From contig NZ_WIBJ01000027.1 of the NCBI RefSeq assembly GCF_009495755.1, positions 239,528 through 303,527 of the forward strand: DNA of 64,000 bases. The letters are read 5' to 3'. Numbering within the stretch: the first letter of the stretch is position 1; each line of letters opens with the position of its first letter. A program made the position numbers and the translations under genes. The notes below the pieces were generated by a model. It had not been told where the DNA came from. It did not search any database and was given only the letters and a program-made list of their open reading frames with translations. Shown piece after piece: positions 9,629-20,289 of the stretch. Source of the DNA: Flavobacterium sp. LMO8. Lineage in GTDB: Bacteria; Bacteroidota; Bacteroidia; Flavobacteriales; Flavobacteriaceae.

Positions 9629-10522
9629 ATGAACAAAAACACCAAAATCGTATTGACTTTGCTAGCTCTTGGCATAGTCTTATCTTGTAAAGAATCGGCT
9701 TCAAAAGAAAATGCTGCTTACATGGAAGAAGCTGCAACCGATAGCACTATCGTTGTTTCCTCTTCGGCGGCCGTTGAAAACAAAAGCAGTAATCGAAAAT
9801 TTGTTCGAACAGCCGATGTGAAATTTAAAGTCAAGAATGTCGCCAAATCGACTTATGCGATTGAAGATGCGACAACGAAATTTGGTGGATTTGTAACGTA
9901 TACCAATCTTCAAAGCAACATTCACAGCGAAGACCGAACCAAAGTGAGTCAGGATAGCACGTTAGTAACAACCAAATATAAAGTAGACAATAACATCACG
10001 ATTCGTGTTCCGAATACCAAAATGGATATGGTTATTAAAACCATTGCGAAGCAAATTCATTTTTTGGATTATCGCATTATCAAAGCTGATGATGTTTCGT
10101 TACAAATGTTATCGAATGAATTAGCTCAAAAAAGAAGTAATTCTTCTGAAAAACGTTTAGAAAATGCAATTGATTCCAGAGGAAAGAAACTAAATCAAGT
10201 TGTAAAAGCAGAAGAAACTTTAGATGCTAAAAAAGAGCAAAATGAAACTTCAAAATTGCAGAATTTATCGTTACAAGACCAAGTAAACTTTAGTACTATA
10301 ACACTAAACATTTACCAAGACGAAAGCATTAAACAAGAAATGGTGGCTAATGAAAAAAGCATCAACGCGTACCGACCAAATATTGGGTTACAAATTTGGG
10401 ACAGTATAAAAACAGGTTGGTTTATGTTGGAACATATTATTTCGTTTGTTGTAGTGCTTTGGCCATTTGTTTTGATAGGTATTTTCGGATTCATAGGATA
10501 TAAAAAGTTTTTGAAAAAGTAA
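9629..10522 (+). CDS. DUF4349 domain lipoprotein
   Basis: 297 residues. Lipoprotein signal with the box IVLSC at about 16-20, a low-complexity segment, then the DUF4349 core beginning at RKFVRTADVKFKVKNV (about 56), a helical/coiled-coil stretch around 155-200, and one transmembrane helix near the C-terminus (about 264-290) followed by a short basic tail. The family has no established enzymatic role; it is an envelope protein. Upstream 9446-9628 is non-coding. A hairpin terminator follows at once. Confidence 0.8.
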   Translation: MNKNTKIVLTLLALGIVLSCKESASKENAAYMEEAATDSTIVVSSSAAVENKSSNRKFVRTADVKFKVKNVAKSTYAIEDATTKFGGFVTYTNLQSNIHSEDRTKVSQDSTLVTTKYKVDNNITIRVPNTKMDMVIKTIAKQIHFLDYRIIKADDVSLQMLSNELAQKRSNSSEKRLENAIDSRGKKLNQVVKAEETLDAKKEQNETSKLQNLSLQDQVNFSTITLNIYQDESIKQEMVANEKSINAYRPNIGLQIWDSIKTGWFMLEHIISFVVVLWPFVLIGIFGFIGYKKFLKK

Positions 10523-10527
10523 GAAAT

Positions 10528-10556
10528 AAACCATCAGGAAACTGATGGTTTTTTGT
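10528..10556 (+). terminator. Rho-independent terminator
   Basis: AACCATCAG (10529-10537 region) - GAAA loop - CTGATGGTT followed by TTTT; ends the DUF4349 transcript. Confidence 0.85.
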
Positions 10557-10683
10557 TTAGAATATTGTATGAGATTTTTTTATTATTTTTGAAAAGATAA
10601 AATTGACATTTGTCATATATATACACTCAAATAGGATAGATAAGTCTGATTTTGTCAAGCATATATAATAGTTGCCACCAATT

Positions 10684-11649
10684 ATGAATAAAAAATTTTT
10701 TACAACATTTTTCCTTTTAATATTTGTTAATTATGGTTTTTCCCAAAATGAAAAAATTAAATCATTAGTTGAAAAAACGAATGATTTGAATCTTGATATT
10801 AATGGCTTAACAGATTATGCAAAAATGCATATTAATGATAAAAATGAACTTGCGAAATTCTTTTATTATTGGATTGGTTCTAACATAGAATATGACAATG
10901 AATTATTTGAAAAAATTTTAGCTAAAACTATTACCATTCAAGAATTTTTAGAAAAACAAAACGAATACGATGTTTACAAAAACAGAAAAGGGGTTTGCGC
11001 TGGTTATGCTAATCTCTTTAAATGGTTTATGAATGAAATTGACATTGAAGCTGTTGTTATATCTGGACACATTCGGGATGAAATAAACCACTATATTGAA
11101 TTAGAAACAGATGATGACTTTAGACACGCTTGGAACGCTATCAAACTAAATGATAAATGGATTTTAGTTGACACAACTTGGGGAACTTCGGAGGAAAAAG
11201 AAACTTCTGAATTCTATTTCAATATAAAACCTGAGCTATTGATAATTACTCATTATCCAGAAGACATAAAATGGCAACTACTTAAAGAACCTCTTACACT
11301 TGAGGAATTTAATAATTCTCCATTTGTAAAGCCAATATGGTTTATGATTGGATTTACGGAAGTTCCTAAATTAATGTTTGACGAGGATTTTTATTATTTC
11401 ACATTTCAAGACCTACCAAATAACAAATGGTCTGTAGGATTAAAATTGAGTATTGACAATTTGAATTTTGAACCAATAAATAACATTGAAGTAATAGAAC
11501 AAGATGGAAGGACTTATTTCAGATTTGGTAAAGATCAAGTTCCTAAAACAGCTTATTTCAAAGTTAAAGTAGTGAAATTCGAAAATGATGGAGACAGTAT
11601 ATATACAACTGAACACGAAGATGTCATTAACTTTAGAATTTATAAATAA
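10684..11649 (+). CDS. Secreted transglutaminase-like protein
   Basis: About 321 residues starting at ATG 10684 (an upstream in-frame TTG at 10672 only adds MPPI). Sec signal peptide to GFSQ. The transglutaminase-like core shows Cys in RKGVCAGYANLFKWF, His in RHAWNAIKL and Asp in WILVDTTWG, a complete Cys-His-Asp triad, so a cysteine peptidase or acyltransfer activity is possible. The C-terminal ~120 residues look like a beta-rich module. The gene stands between two core genes and has GTTGCCACCA just before it and TCGTAGCAAC just after it, a rough inverted repeat like those around the other accessory genes in this window. Confidence 0.75.
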   Translation: MNKKFFTTFFLLIFVNYGFSQNEKIKSLVEKTNDLNLDINGLTDYAKMHINDKNELAKFFYYWIGSNIEYDNELFEKILAKTITIQEFLEKQNEYDVYKNRKGVCAGYANLFKWFMNEIDIEAVVISGHIRDEINHYIELETDDDFRHAWNAIKLNDKWILVDTTWGTSEEKETSEFYFNIKPELLIITHYPEDIKWQLLKEPLTLEEFNNSPFVKPIWFMIGFTEVPKLMFDEDFYYFTFQDLPNNKWSVGLKLSIDNLNFEPINNIEVIEQDGRTYFRFGKDQVPKTAYFKVKVVKFENDGDSIYTTEHEDVINFRIYK

Positions 11650-11655
11650 CTCGTA

Positions 11656-11704
11656 GCAACGTTGGTTAGCTGTTATTATGGCTACTCGCCAATTTTAAAG
11701 TATA
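11656..11704. repeat. Repeat module A, shared with 52336-52388
   Basis: GCAACGTTGGTTAGCTG followed by TATGGCTACTCGCCA and TTTTAAAGTATA. Nearly the same succession occurs at 52336-52388, also directly after an accessory gene and just before a convergent minus-strand gene. Confidence 0.7.
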
Positions 11705-11710
11705 AACAAA

Positions 11711-11742
11711 AAATCCCAAACTCAATTGAATTTGGGATTTTC
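11711..11742. terminator. Bidirectional terminator
   Basis: AAATCCCAAA (11711-11720) / TTTGGGATTT (11731-11740) with flanking A and T tracts; between the convergent transglutaminase-like gene and lpd. Confidence 0.85.
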
Positions 11743-11761
11743 ATTTATTGTGAATTATCAA

Positions 11762-13165
11762 TTACACGTGTAATGCTCTATTATCTGTAGCTGCTAATGC
11801 TGCTTCTTTGATAGCTTCTGCAAAAGTTGGGTGTGCATGTGACATTCTTGAAATATCTTCTGCACTTGCTCTGAATTCCATTGCTGTAACAGCTTCTGCA
11901 ATTAAATCAGCACATCTTGCTCCAATCATGTGGACTCCTAAAACTTCATCCGTTTTTGCATCGGCTAAGATTTTTACAAAACCGTCTGTATCTCCTCCTG
12001 CTCTAGCTCTTCCTAAGGCTTTGAATGGGAAACTTCCTGCTTTGTAAGCTACACCTTCCGCTTTCAATTGCTCTTCTGTTTTTCCAACAGCGGCAACTTC
12101 TGGCCAAGTGTAAACAACACCAGGAATTAAATTATAATCGATATGCGGTTTTTGACCAGCTAAAATTTCAGCTACCATAACTCCTTCTTCTTCCGCTTTG
12201 TGTGCTAACATCGCTCCACGAACTACGTCACCAATTGCATAAATATTTGAAGCCGAAGTTTGTAAATGATCGTTTACTTCGATTTGACCTCTTTCTGTAA
12301 CTTTTACGCCTGCTTTTTCAGCGTTTAAACCATCTGTATAAGGACGACGACCAACAGAAACTAATGAATAATCACCTTCTAATGTGATGATTTCTCCTTT
12401 AGCGTTTTCTGCTTTTACCGTTACAACATCTCCAGCTCTTTCAACTGATTGCACTTTATGAGACGTGTAGAATTTCATTCCTTGTTTTTTCAACACTTTA
12501 GTCAATTCTTTTGACAAAGCAGCGTCCATTCCTGGAATAATTCTGTCCATAAATTCTACTACAGAAACTTGTGCTCCTAAACGTAAATACACTTGACCTA
12601 ATTCGATTCCGATTACACCACCACCAATAATTACTAAGTGTTTTGGAACTTCTTTCAGTTTCAATGCTTCAGTAGAAGTGATGATTCTTTCTTTATCTAA
12701 TTTGATAAATGGTAAGCTAGATGGTTTAGAACCTGTAGCAATAATAATATTTTTTGATTCAATGATTTCCGAAGAACCATCTTCTTTAGTCACTTTTACA
12801 GAAGTAGCGCTTTCAAACGAACCTACTCCATTGAAAACAGTGATGTTGTTTTTATCCATTAAGAATTTTACACCACCTGAAGTTTGATCTACCACTGCTT
12901 GTTTACGAGCAATCATTTTTTCTAAATTCACTTTAACATCGCCCAAAACTTCAATTCCGTGGTCTGCAAAGTGTTGCAACTCTTCATAATGATGCGAGGA
13001 AGCTAATAATGCTTTAGAAGGAATACATCCTACGTTTAAACACGTTCCTCCTAGAGTAGAATATTTTTCAATAATAGCAGTTTTAAAACCTAATTGGGCA
13101 CAACGGATTGCTGAAACATATCCTCCAGGTCCAGAACCGATAATGGTTACATCAAATTGACTCAT
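11762..13165 (-). CDS. lpdA: Dihydrolipoyl dehydrogenase
   Basis: 467-residue FAD flavoprotein, the E3 subunit of 2-oxoacid dehydrogenase and glycine cleavage complexes; it reoxidises dihydrolipoamide with NAD+. N-terminal FAD motif GSGPGGYVSA, redox-active disulfide GGTCLNVGCIPSK (about 39-51), NAD-binding GGGVIGIELG, second FAD motif YAIGDVV, and the C-terminal His-Glu pair in HAHPTFAEA. Full length. A TACTTTTG box (complement of 13206-13213) lies about 40 bases before the start, in the expected promoter position. Confidence 0.96.
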   Translation of the reverse strand: MSQFDVTIIGSGPGGYVSAIRCAQLGFKTAIIEKYSTLGGTCLNVGCIPSKALLASSHHYEELQHFADHGIEVLGDVKVNLEKMIARKQAVVDQTSGGVKFLMDKNNITVFNGVGSFESATSVKVTKEDGSSEIIESKNIIIATGSKPSSLPFIKLDKERIITSTEALKLKEVPKHLVIIGGGVIGIELGQVYLRLGAQVSVVEFMDRIIPGMDAALSKELTKVLKKQGMKFYTSHKVQSVERAGDVVTVKAENAKGEIITLEGDYSLVSVGRRPYTDGLNAEKAGVKVTERGQIEVNDHLQTSASNIYAIGDVVRGAMLAHKAEEEGVMVAEILAGQKPHIDYNLIPGVVYTWPEVAAVGKTEEQLKAEGVAYKAGSFPFKALGRARAGGDTDGFVKILADAKTDEVLGVHMIGARCADLIAEAVTAMEFRASAEDISRMSHAHPTFAEAIKEAALAATDNRALHV

Positions 13166-13265
13166 GATTTTATATAAAGTTTGTTGTTTGACTTAAATTC
13201 GGATACAAAAGTAACGCTTTTTGAATTAATTCTTTGTTAGATTTTTGGTAAATTATTATAGCTTT

Positions 13266-13718
13266 TTATAAAGTAAAAGCTGTGGTGTTTTTAACTTCAC
13301 CAATCATAAAGGAACTATGCGTACTTCCAATATGCTGTAAAGCCGTTAATTTAGTAACCATAAATTCTCGATACTCCTCCATATCTTTTACACATACTTT
13401 TAAAATATAGTCGTAATCTCCACTCACGTGAAAACATTCTAAAACTTCATTTAATTTTACTACTTCATTTTCAAACGTAGTTACGAAATCTTTAGTGTGC
13501 TGTATTAATTTAATATGACAAAAAACGACAAAGGCTTTTTCTACCTTAATTCTGTCTAAAATTGCCACATATTTACTAATAACACCTTCTCTTTCTAGTT
13601 TTTTAATTCGTTCATAAACTGCAGTTACAGAAAGATTTAAAACCATAGAAAGTTCCTTCGTTGTCTTCTTGGTGTCGTTTTGGAGTAATCCTAATAATTT
13701 TTTATCAATAGCATCCAT
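13266..13718 (-). CDS. Lrp/AsnC family transcriptional regulator
   Basis: 150 residues from ATG 13718 (MDAIDKKLLGLL); an in-frame extension upstream adds a hydrophobic stretch foreign to the family. N-terminal winged helix-turn-helix (LGLLQNDTKKTTKELSMVLNLSVTAVYERIKKLEREGVI, residues 6-45) and a C-terminal RAM/effector domain (FVVFCHIKL...GDYDYILKVCV). Lrp-type regulators bind DNA as multimers and sense amino acids. It is divergent from the methionine gamma-lyase-like gene, the same arrangement as mdeR-mdeA in Pseudomonas putida, so it probably controls that gene. Confidence 0.88.
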   Translation of the reverse strand: MDAIDKKLLGLLQNDTKKTTKELSMVLNLSVTAVYERIKKLEREGVISKYVAILDRIKVEKAFVVFCHIKLIQHTKDFVTTFENEVVKLNEVLECFHVSGDYDYILKVCVKDMEEYREFMVTKLTALQHIGSTHSSFMIGEVKNTTAFTL

Positions 13719-13842
13719 TGTTAGTTGTGTTGTTTGGTTGTTGTTTGTTGTCGGCAAATGTAAGTAAAATGAAAAAAAAAGTGAAATTAAAACTACACTA
13801 TAAAAATACAACAGATAAAAAATCTAAAATTTAAACATTTAA

Positions 13843-13873
13843 TTGACTAATAAATTAAATTTATGTAATTTTG
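13843..13873 (+). promoter_or_regulatory. Promoter of the gamma-lyase gene
   Basis: TTG at 13843-13845, 20-nt spacer, TAATTTTG at 13866-13873, matching the Bacteroidota -33/-7 pattern. The start codon follows 30 bases later, after a TTAAAAATA stretch suitable as a Bacteroidota RBS. Any Lrp site should lie in 13719-13860. Confidence 0.6.
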
Positions 13874-13903
13874 ATTTTATATTTACAACAAAACTTAAAA
13901 ATA

Positions 13904-15106
13904 ATGGAAAAATTTAATCCAGCCGATAGAATTCAAGATTTACAATATTTTGGCGAATTTGGAGGAGTCAATCCTTCAATATCTGATAGTTCAACCTATA
14001 CATTTCTATCTGCTAAAACGATGTTTGACACTTTTGAAGGAAATGCAGAAGGCTGTTATTTATATTCTCGCCATTCTTCTCCGAGCAACTTATATTTAGA
14101 TAGAGCTTTGGCTGCTATGGAAGGAACAGAATCTGCAAATGTTTCAGCTTCTGGAATGGGTGCTATCACTCCTACTCTTTTACAATTATGCGGAAACGGT
14201 GATCATATTGTTTCAAGTAGAACTATTTATGGTGGAACTTATGCTTTCTTGAAAAATTTCGTTCCAAGAATGGGCATCAAAACTACATTTGTTGACATTA
14301 CAAAATTAGACGTAGTTGAAGCTGCTATTAATCCAAATACAAAAGTTTTATACTGCGAAACCGTAAGTAATCCATTATTAGAAGTTGCTGATATTGCTTC
14401 ATTAGCAAAAATTGCTAAAAAACACAATATTAAGTTAGTAGTTGATAATACGTTTTCTCCTTTATCAGTTGCTCCAGCGAAATTAGGTGCAGATATCGTA
14501 ATTCATTCATTAACAAAATACATCAACGGAAGTAGCGATACAGTCGGCGGTGTAACCTGTGCTTCTCAAGAATTCATCAACAGTTTAAAAAATGTAAACG
14601 ACGGAGCAAGCATGCTTTTGGGTCCAACAATGGATAGTTTGCGTTCGGCTTCTGTGATGAAAAACATGAGAACCTTACACATCAGAATGAAACAACACAG
14701 CCACAACGCGATGTATTTGGCTAACAAATTTGAAGCTGACGGAATTAAAACTGTATATCCAGGTTTAGCAAGTCACCCAAGCCATGAAATTTACAAAGCC
14801 ATGATTAATCCAGAATATGGTTTTGGAGGAATGATGACAATTGACGTGGGAACTTTAGACAAAGCCAACGCTTTAATGGAATTAATGCAAGAGAGAAATT
14901 TAGGATATTTAGCGGTAAGTTTAGGTTTTTACAAAACGTTATTCAGTGCTCCTGGAACTTCAACTTCATCAGAAATTCCATTAGAAGAACAAGCAGAAAT
15001 GGGCTTAACAGATGGATTAATTCGTTTTTCAATTGGTTTAGATAACGATATTGAAAGAACCTATGAAATGATGAAACAATGTATGATAGAATTAGGTATT
15101 TTATAA
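13904..15106 (+). CDS. Cys/Met metabolism PLP enzyme, methionine gamma-lyase-like
   Basis: About 400 residues from ATG 13904 (preceded by a TTAAAAATA stretch). Fold-type I PLP enzyme of the trans-sulfuration family: YSRHSSPSNLYLDRALAAMEG, SGMGAI, the Tyr in RTIYGGTY, DNTFSP, and the PLP lysine in HSLTKYINGSSD (about residue 203). Candidates are methionine gamma-lyase (methionine to methanethiol, 2-oxobutyrate and ammonia) or cystathionine lyase/synthase; the sequence alone does not settle it. The divergent Lrp gene and the NhaC-type carrier downstream favour catabolism of methionine or another sulfur amino acid. Confidence 0.8.
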   Translation: MEKFNPADRIQDLQYFGEFGGVNPSISDSSTYTFLSAKTMFDTFEGNAEGCYLYSRHSSPSNLYLDRALAAMEGTESANVSASGMGAITPTLLQLCGNGDHIVSSRTIYGGTYAFLKNFVPRMGIKTTFVDITKLDVVEAAINPNTKVLYCETVSNPLLEVADIASLAKIAKKHNIKLVVDNTFSPLSVAPAKLGADIVIHSLTKYINGSSDTVGGVTCASQEFINSLKNVNDGASMLLGPTMDSLRSASVMKNMRTLHIRMKQHSHNAMYLANKFEADGIKTVYPGLASHPSHEIYKAMINPEYGFGGMMTIDVGTLDKANALMELMQERNLGYLAVSLGFYKTLFSAPGTSTSSEIPLEEQAEMGLTDGLIRFSIGLDNDIERTYEMMKQCMIELGIL

Positions 15107-15129
15107 TTCACTCCAAATAAATTCAATAG

Positions 15130-15160
15130 AATCCGATTCATTACTAATCGGATTTTTTTA
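15130..15160 (+). terminator. Rho-independent terminator
   Basis: AATCCGATT (15130-15138) / AATCGGATT (15146-15154) followed by a T run; ends the gamma-lyase transcript, so the NhaC gene probably has its own promoter. Confidence 0.85.
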
Positions 15161-15171
15161 TTCTAACGAGC

Positions 15172-15202
15172 TTTGTTGTAAAATTTGATTTTTCTATATT
15201 GC
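15172..15202 (+). promoter_or_regulatory. Candidate promoter of the NhaC-family gene
   Basis: TTTG at 15172-15175, 19-nt spacer, TATATTGC at 15195-15202 (one mismatch to TAnnTTTG); start codon 19 bases further on. Confidence 0.4.
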
Positions 15203-15220
15203 AAGCTCAAACAAATCTAA

Positions 15221-16660
15221 ATGGATACAAAAATCAATAAAAACAAAGAACTAAACATTTGGGAAGCTCTAATTCCTGTAGTTTTCTTAATGCTTTTTTT
15301 AGCTTATAATATATTCTTTGCTGAAGGCGAACTTTTTGGAGCTTACTCAAATCAAATTATATTAGTTGTTTCTGGAATTGTGGCAGCAATAATGGGGTTT
15401 TTAAACAAAGTTTCAGCCAATACAATGGTAAAAGAAATTTGGCATAACTTAAAAAGTGTTTTTGTTCCAATTTTAATTCTACTACTTGTTGGAGCTTTAG
15501 CCGGAAGTTGGCTAATCAGTGGAATTATTCCAGCCATGGTATATTATGGATTACAAGTTTTGAATCCAACCATTTTTTTACCGGCTACTTTAATTATTTG
15601 TTCTATAATTTCAATTGCAACAGGAAGTTCATGGACAACTTCGGCAACCGTTGGTATTGCTCTAATTGGAATTGGAACTGCTTTAGGTATTCCAGTGGGA
15701 ATGATTGCAGGAGCTGTAATTTCGGGAGCTTATTTTGGAGACAAACTTTCTCCTTTGAGCGATACTACAAATTTAGCACCAGCTATGGCAGGAACAGATT
15801 TGTTTACGCACATTAGATACATGACTTTAACAACTGTACCAACCTATTTAGTTACTTTAATAGTTTTTATCATTATAAGTTTAACAATTGAAACAAATGG
15901 AAATTCAGATGTTTCCGAAATATTAAATACCATAAAAACAACTTTTAATATTTCTCCGATTCTTTTTATTGTTCCAGGAGTTGTAATTGGTCTAATTTTA
16001 CTAAAAACAAAACCATTAATTGCTTTAGGAACTGGAATCGTATTAGCACTTATTTTTGCCTTATTTTTTCAACCAGAAATCATAAATTCTTTATCAGATT
16101 CAAAAGTAACTGCGCTATTTAACGCTATTTTTAATGAAACTTCAATTTCGACTTCTAATGAAAAATTAAATGAATTATTTAGTTCTAAAGGAATGATTGG
16201 AATGTTGTGGACCATATTATTAATCATTTCTGCCATGATTTTTGGCGGAATAATGGACGGCATTGGAGCTTTAGCAAGAATAACTTCGGTATTATTATCG
16301 TTTGCTACTTCGGCTTTTGGATTATTCGTAAGTACAGTCGTTAGTTGTTTAGGATTAAACATAGTAGCTTCCGATCAATATTTAGCTCTTGTAATTCCAG
16401 GTAAAATGTTTAAAAAAGCATATGAAGATAAAGGGTTAGCTCCCGAAAACTTAAGCCGAACATTAGAAGATTCTGGAACAGTAACTTCTGTTTTAATTCC
16501 ATGGAATACTTGTGGTGCATACCAAAGTGGTGTTCTTGGTGTAGGTGTTGGAGAATATTTTATTTATGCAATTTTTAATTGGTTGAGCCCAATAACAACT
16601 TTACTGTTTGCTGCATTCAATATCAAAATCAAACAATTAGTTTCAAGTATAAAAGAGTAA
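15221..16660 (+). CDS. NhaC family Na+/H+ antiporter-like carrier
   Basis: 479-residue polytopic membrane protein with roughly 11-12 hydrophobic helices. Family marks: GSSWTTSATVGIALIGIG, GAYFGDKLSPLSDTTNLAPA and the late SRTLEDSGTVTSVLIPWNTCGAYQSGVLGV, where the ion-binding polar residues of NhaC carriers lie. NhaC itself exchanges Na+ for H+; some relatives (MetT) are predicted methionine transporters from regulon analyses. Lying behind a methionine gamma-lyase-like gene, an amino-acid carrier role is plausible here (inference). Confidence 0.85.
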   Translation: MDTKINKNKELNIWEALIPVVFLMLFLAYNIFFAEGELFGAYSNQIILVVSGIVAAIMGFLNKVSANTMVKEIWHNLKSVFVPILILLLVGALAGSWLISGIIPAMVYYGLQVLNPTIFLPATLIICSIISIATGSSWTTSATVGIALIGIGTALGIPVGMIAGAVISGAYFGDKLSPLSDTTNLAPAMAGTDLFTHIRYMTLTTVPTYLVTLIVFIIISLTIETNGNSDVSEILNTIKTTFNISPILFIVPGVVIGLILLKTKPLIALGTGIVLALIFALFFQPEIINSLSDSKVTALFNAIFNETSISTSNEKLNELFSSKGMIGMLWTILLIISAMIFGGIMDGIGALARITSVLLSFATSAFGLFVSTVVSCLGLNIVASDQYLALVIPGKMFKKAYEDKGLAPENLSRTLEDSGTVTSVLIPWNTCGAYQSGVLGVGVGEYFIYAIFNWLSPITTLLFAAFNIKIKQLVSSIKE

Positions 16661-16697
16661 ACAAACTATCAATAAAATCTATTTTTAAATAAAATTT

Positions 16698-16730
16698 AAC
16701 CATTACTTAAATCAAGTAATGGTTTTTTTA
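16698..16730 (+). terminator. Rho-independent terminator
   Basis: AACCATTACTT (16698-16708) / AAGTAATGGTT (16714-16724), 11-bp perfect stem plus T run; follows the NhaC gene. Confidence 0.88.
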
Positions 16731-16765
16731 TTTGTAAATTAGCAAGTGTAGGGAATTAGAAATGA

Positions 16766-18979
<2,214 letters not shown>

Positions 18980-18999
18980 TCTCAATATAGAACTCACTA

Positions 19000-19028
19000 A
19001 AACCACCTAATTTCAGGTGGTTTTTTTA
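19000..19028 (+). terminator. Rho-independent terminator
   Basis: AAACCACCT (19000-19008) / AGGTGGTTT (19015-19023) and a T run; ends katG. Confidence 0.88.
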
Positions 19029-19175
19029 TTTTATTGTTTTAAATTTTGATAGAAAAATCTTCCATAATTTTTATCTATCACAATATTTAAAAATATAATA
19101 AATATCATGTTTTTTTGTTGTTACTATTTGTAATTTCGCACTCAGAAAAATAACAATAATTTTAAATACAAAATC

Positions 19176-19811
19176 ATGGCATTAGTTGGAAAAAAATTCC
19201 CAAACATTACAGTAGACGCAATCTCTTTCATGGGAGATAATTTAAGAATCAACGTTTTAGAAGAAGCGGTGAACAACAAGAAAAAAGTAGTTTTATTTTG
19301 GTATCCAAAAGATTTTACTTTCGTATGCCCAACAGAATTACACGCTTTTCAAGCAGCTTTACAAGAATTTGAAAAAAGAAATACAATGGTAATTGGTGCT
19401 TCTTGCGATACAAACGAAGTACACTTTGCTTGGTTAAATACAGCTAAAGACAACGGTGGAATTGAAGGTGTAACTTACCCACTTTTAGCTGACACAACAA
19501 GAAACTTAGCTGCTGCTTTAGATATTTTAGATGCAGAATGGGTTTACAATGAAGATGTTAACGATGAAATCTTAGAAGGTTCAAACGTGACTTTTAGAGC
19601 TACTTATTTAATTGACGAAGATGGAAAAGTATTCCACGAAAGCGTTAATGATATGCCATTAGGAAGAAACGTAAATGAGTACTTAAGATTAATTGATGCT
19701 TATACTCACGTTCAAACTAAAGGTGAAGTTTGTCCAGCTAACTGGGAAGAAGGAAAAGAAGCAATGAGTGCTGATAGAAAATCTACAGCTGCTTATTTAG
19801 CTTCTCACTAA
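19176..19811 (+). CDS. 2-Cys peroxiredoxin (AhpC/Prx1 type)
   Basis: 211 residues. Peroxidatic Cys in DFTFVCPTELHAF (about residue 51) and resolving Cys in GEVCPANWEEGKEAM near the C-terminus (about 188), so a typical 2-Cys enzyme reducing H2O2, organic peroxides or peroxynitrite. The thioredoxin with a CGNC site encoded 95 bases downstream is the natural candidate reductant. The gap to that gene is filled with TTCAAG-type repeats rather than a clear promoter. Confidence 0.93.
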   Translation: MALVGKKFPNITVDAISFMGDNLRINVLEEAVNNKKKVVLFWYPKDFTFVCPTELHAFQAALQEFEKRNTMVIGASCDTNEVHFAWLNTAKDNGGIEGVTYPLLADTTRNLAAALDILDAEWVYNEDVNDEILEGSNVTFRATYLIDEDGKVFHESVNDMPLGRNVNEYLRLIDAYTHVQTKGEVCPANWEEGKEAMSADRKSTAAYLASH

Positions 19812-19819
19812 TTCAATAA

Positions 19820-19895
19820 CAAATTCAAGTTCAAGTTCAAGTTCAAATTTTTACTTATATTAATTTTGAACTTGTTCTTGCCCTTGTAATTGAAA
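19820..19895. repeat. TTCAAG tandem repeat and imperfect hairpin
   Basis: Four units of TTCAAG/TTCAAA from about 19831, and a reverse-complementary TTTTGAACTTGTTCTTG block at 19864-19881. The two can pair, giving a long AT-rich hairpin between the peroxiredoxin and thioredoxin genes. Confidence 0.6.
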
Positions 19896-19905
19896 TTTAT
19901 AAACT

Positions 19906-20214
19906 ATGTTTACAGAAATAGAACAAGATAATTTAGCGGAAATTGTTGCTTCAAACGAAACGGTTGTTGTACAATATTCAGCATCATGGTGTGGAAATTG
20001 CCGCATTATGAAACCAAAATTCAAAATGATGGCTTCACAAAATGATGCAGTTTCTTTTGTAATGGTAGATGCTGAAAAATTTCCTGAATCAAGAAAATTA
20101 GCAAAAGTGGATAATTTACCTACGTTTGCAACTTTTAAAAATGGTGTATTAGTAAATCAAACGCAAACTAATAAAGCGGAAGTTTTAGCGGAATTGGTTA
20201 ATGAAGTACTTTAA
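19906..20214 (+). CDS. Thioredoxin family protein with CGNC site
   Basis: 102 residues, a single thioredoxin domain without signal peptide, hence cytoplasmic. Active site SWCGNCRIMKP at about 27-37, cis-Pro in VDNLPTFATF. The CGNC motif differs from CGPC of classical thioredoxin. Genome order with the 2-Cys peroxiredoxin suggests it is the dedicated electron donor (inference). Confidence 0.85.
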   Translation: MFTEIEQDNLAEIVASNETVVVQYSASWCGNCRIMKPKFKMMASQNDAVSFVMVDAEKFPESRKLAKVDNLPTFATFKNGVLVNQTQTNKAEVLAELVNEVL

Positions 20215-20220
20215 TTAAAA

Positions 20221-20280
20221 GTTTCAGGTTCCAAGTTTATGAATACAACTAAAACAACCTGAAACCTTAAACTTGAAACA
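20221..20280. repeat. GTTTCAGG/CAAGTTT interleaved inverted repeat
   Basis: GTTTCAGGTT (20221-20230) pairs with AACCTGAAAC (20256-20265), and CAAGTTTA (20232-20239) with TAAACTTG (20268-20275). The order is A-B-A'-B', so both cannot form one nested stem. Similar wording is seen at 30969-31013. Confidence 0.6.
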
Positions 20281-20289
20281 AAAATAGAA

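Noticed and set aside
13719..13811. N-terminal membrane anchor on the Lrp regulator
   Set aside because: The in-frame extension is hydrophobic but not typical of Lrp/AsnC proteins, and this region must hold the divergent promoter; ATG 13718 gives the usual start.
19825..19900. CRISPR array
   Set aside because: Units of six bases without spacers; a simple tandem repeat with a partial hairpin.
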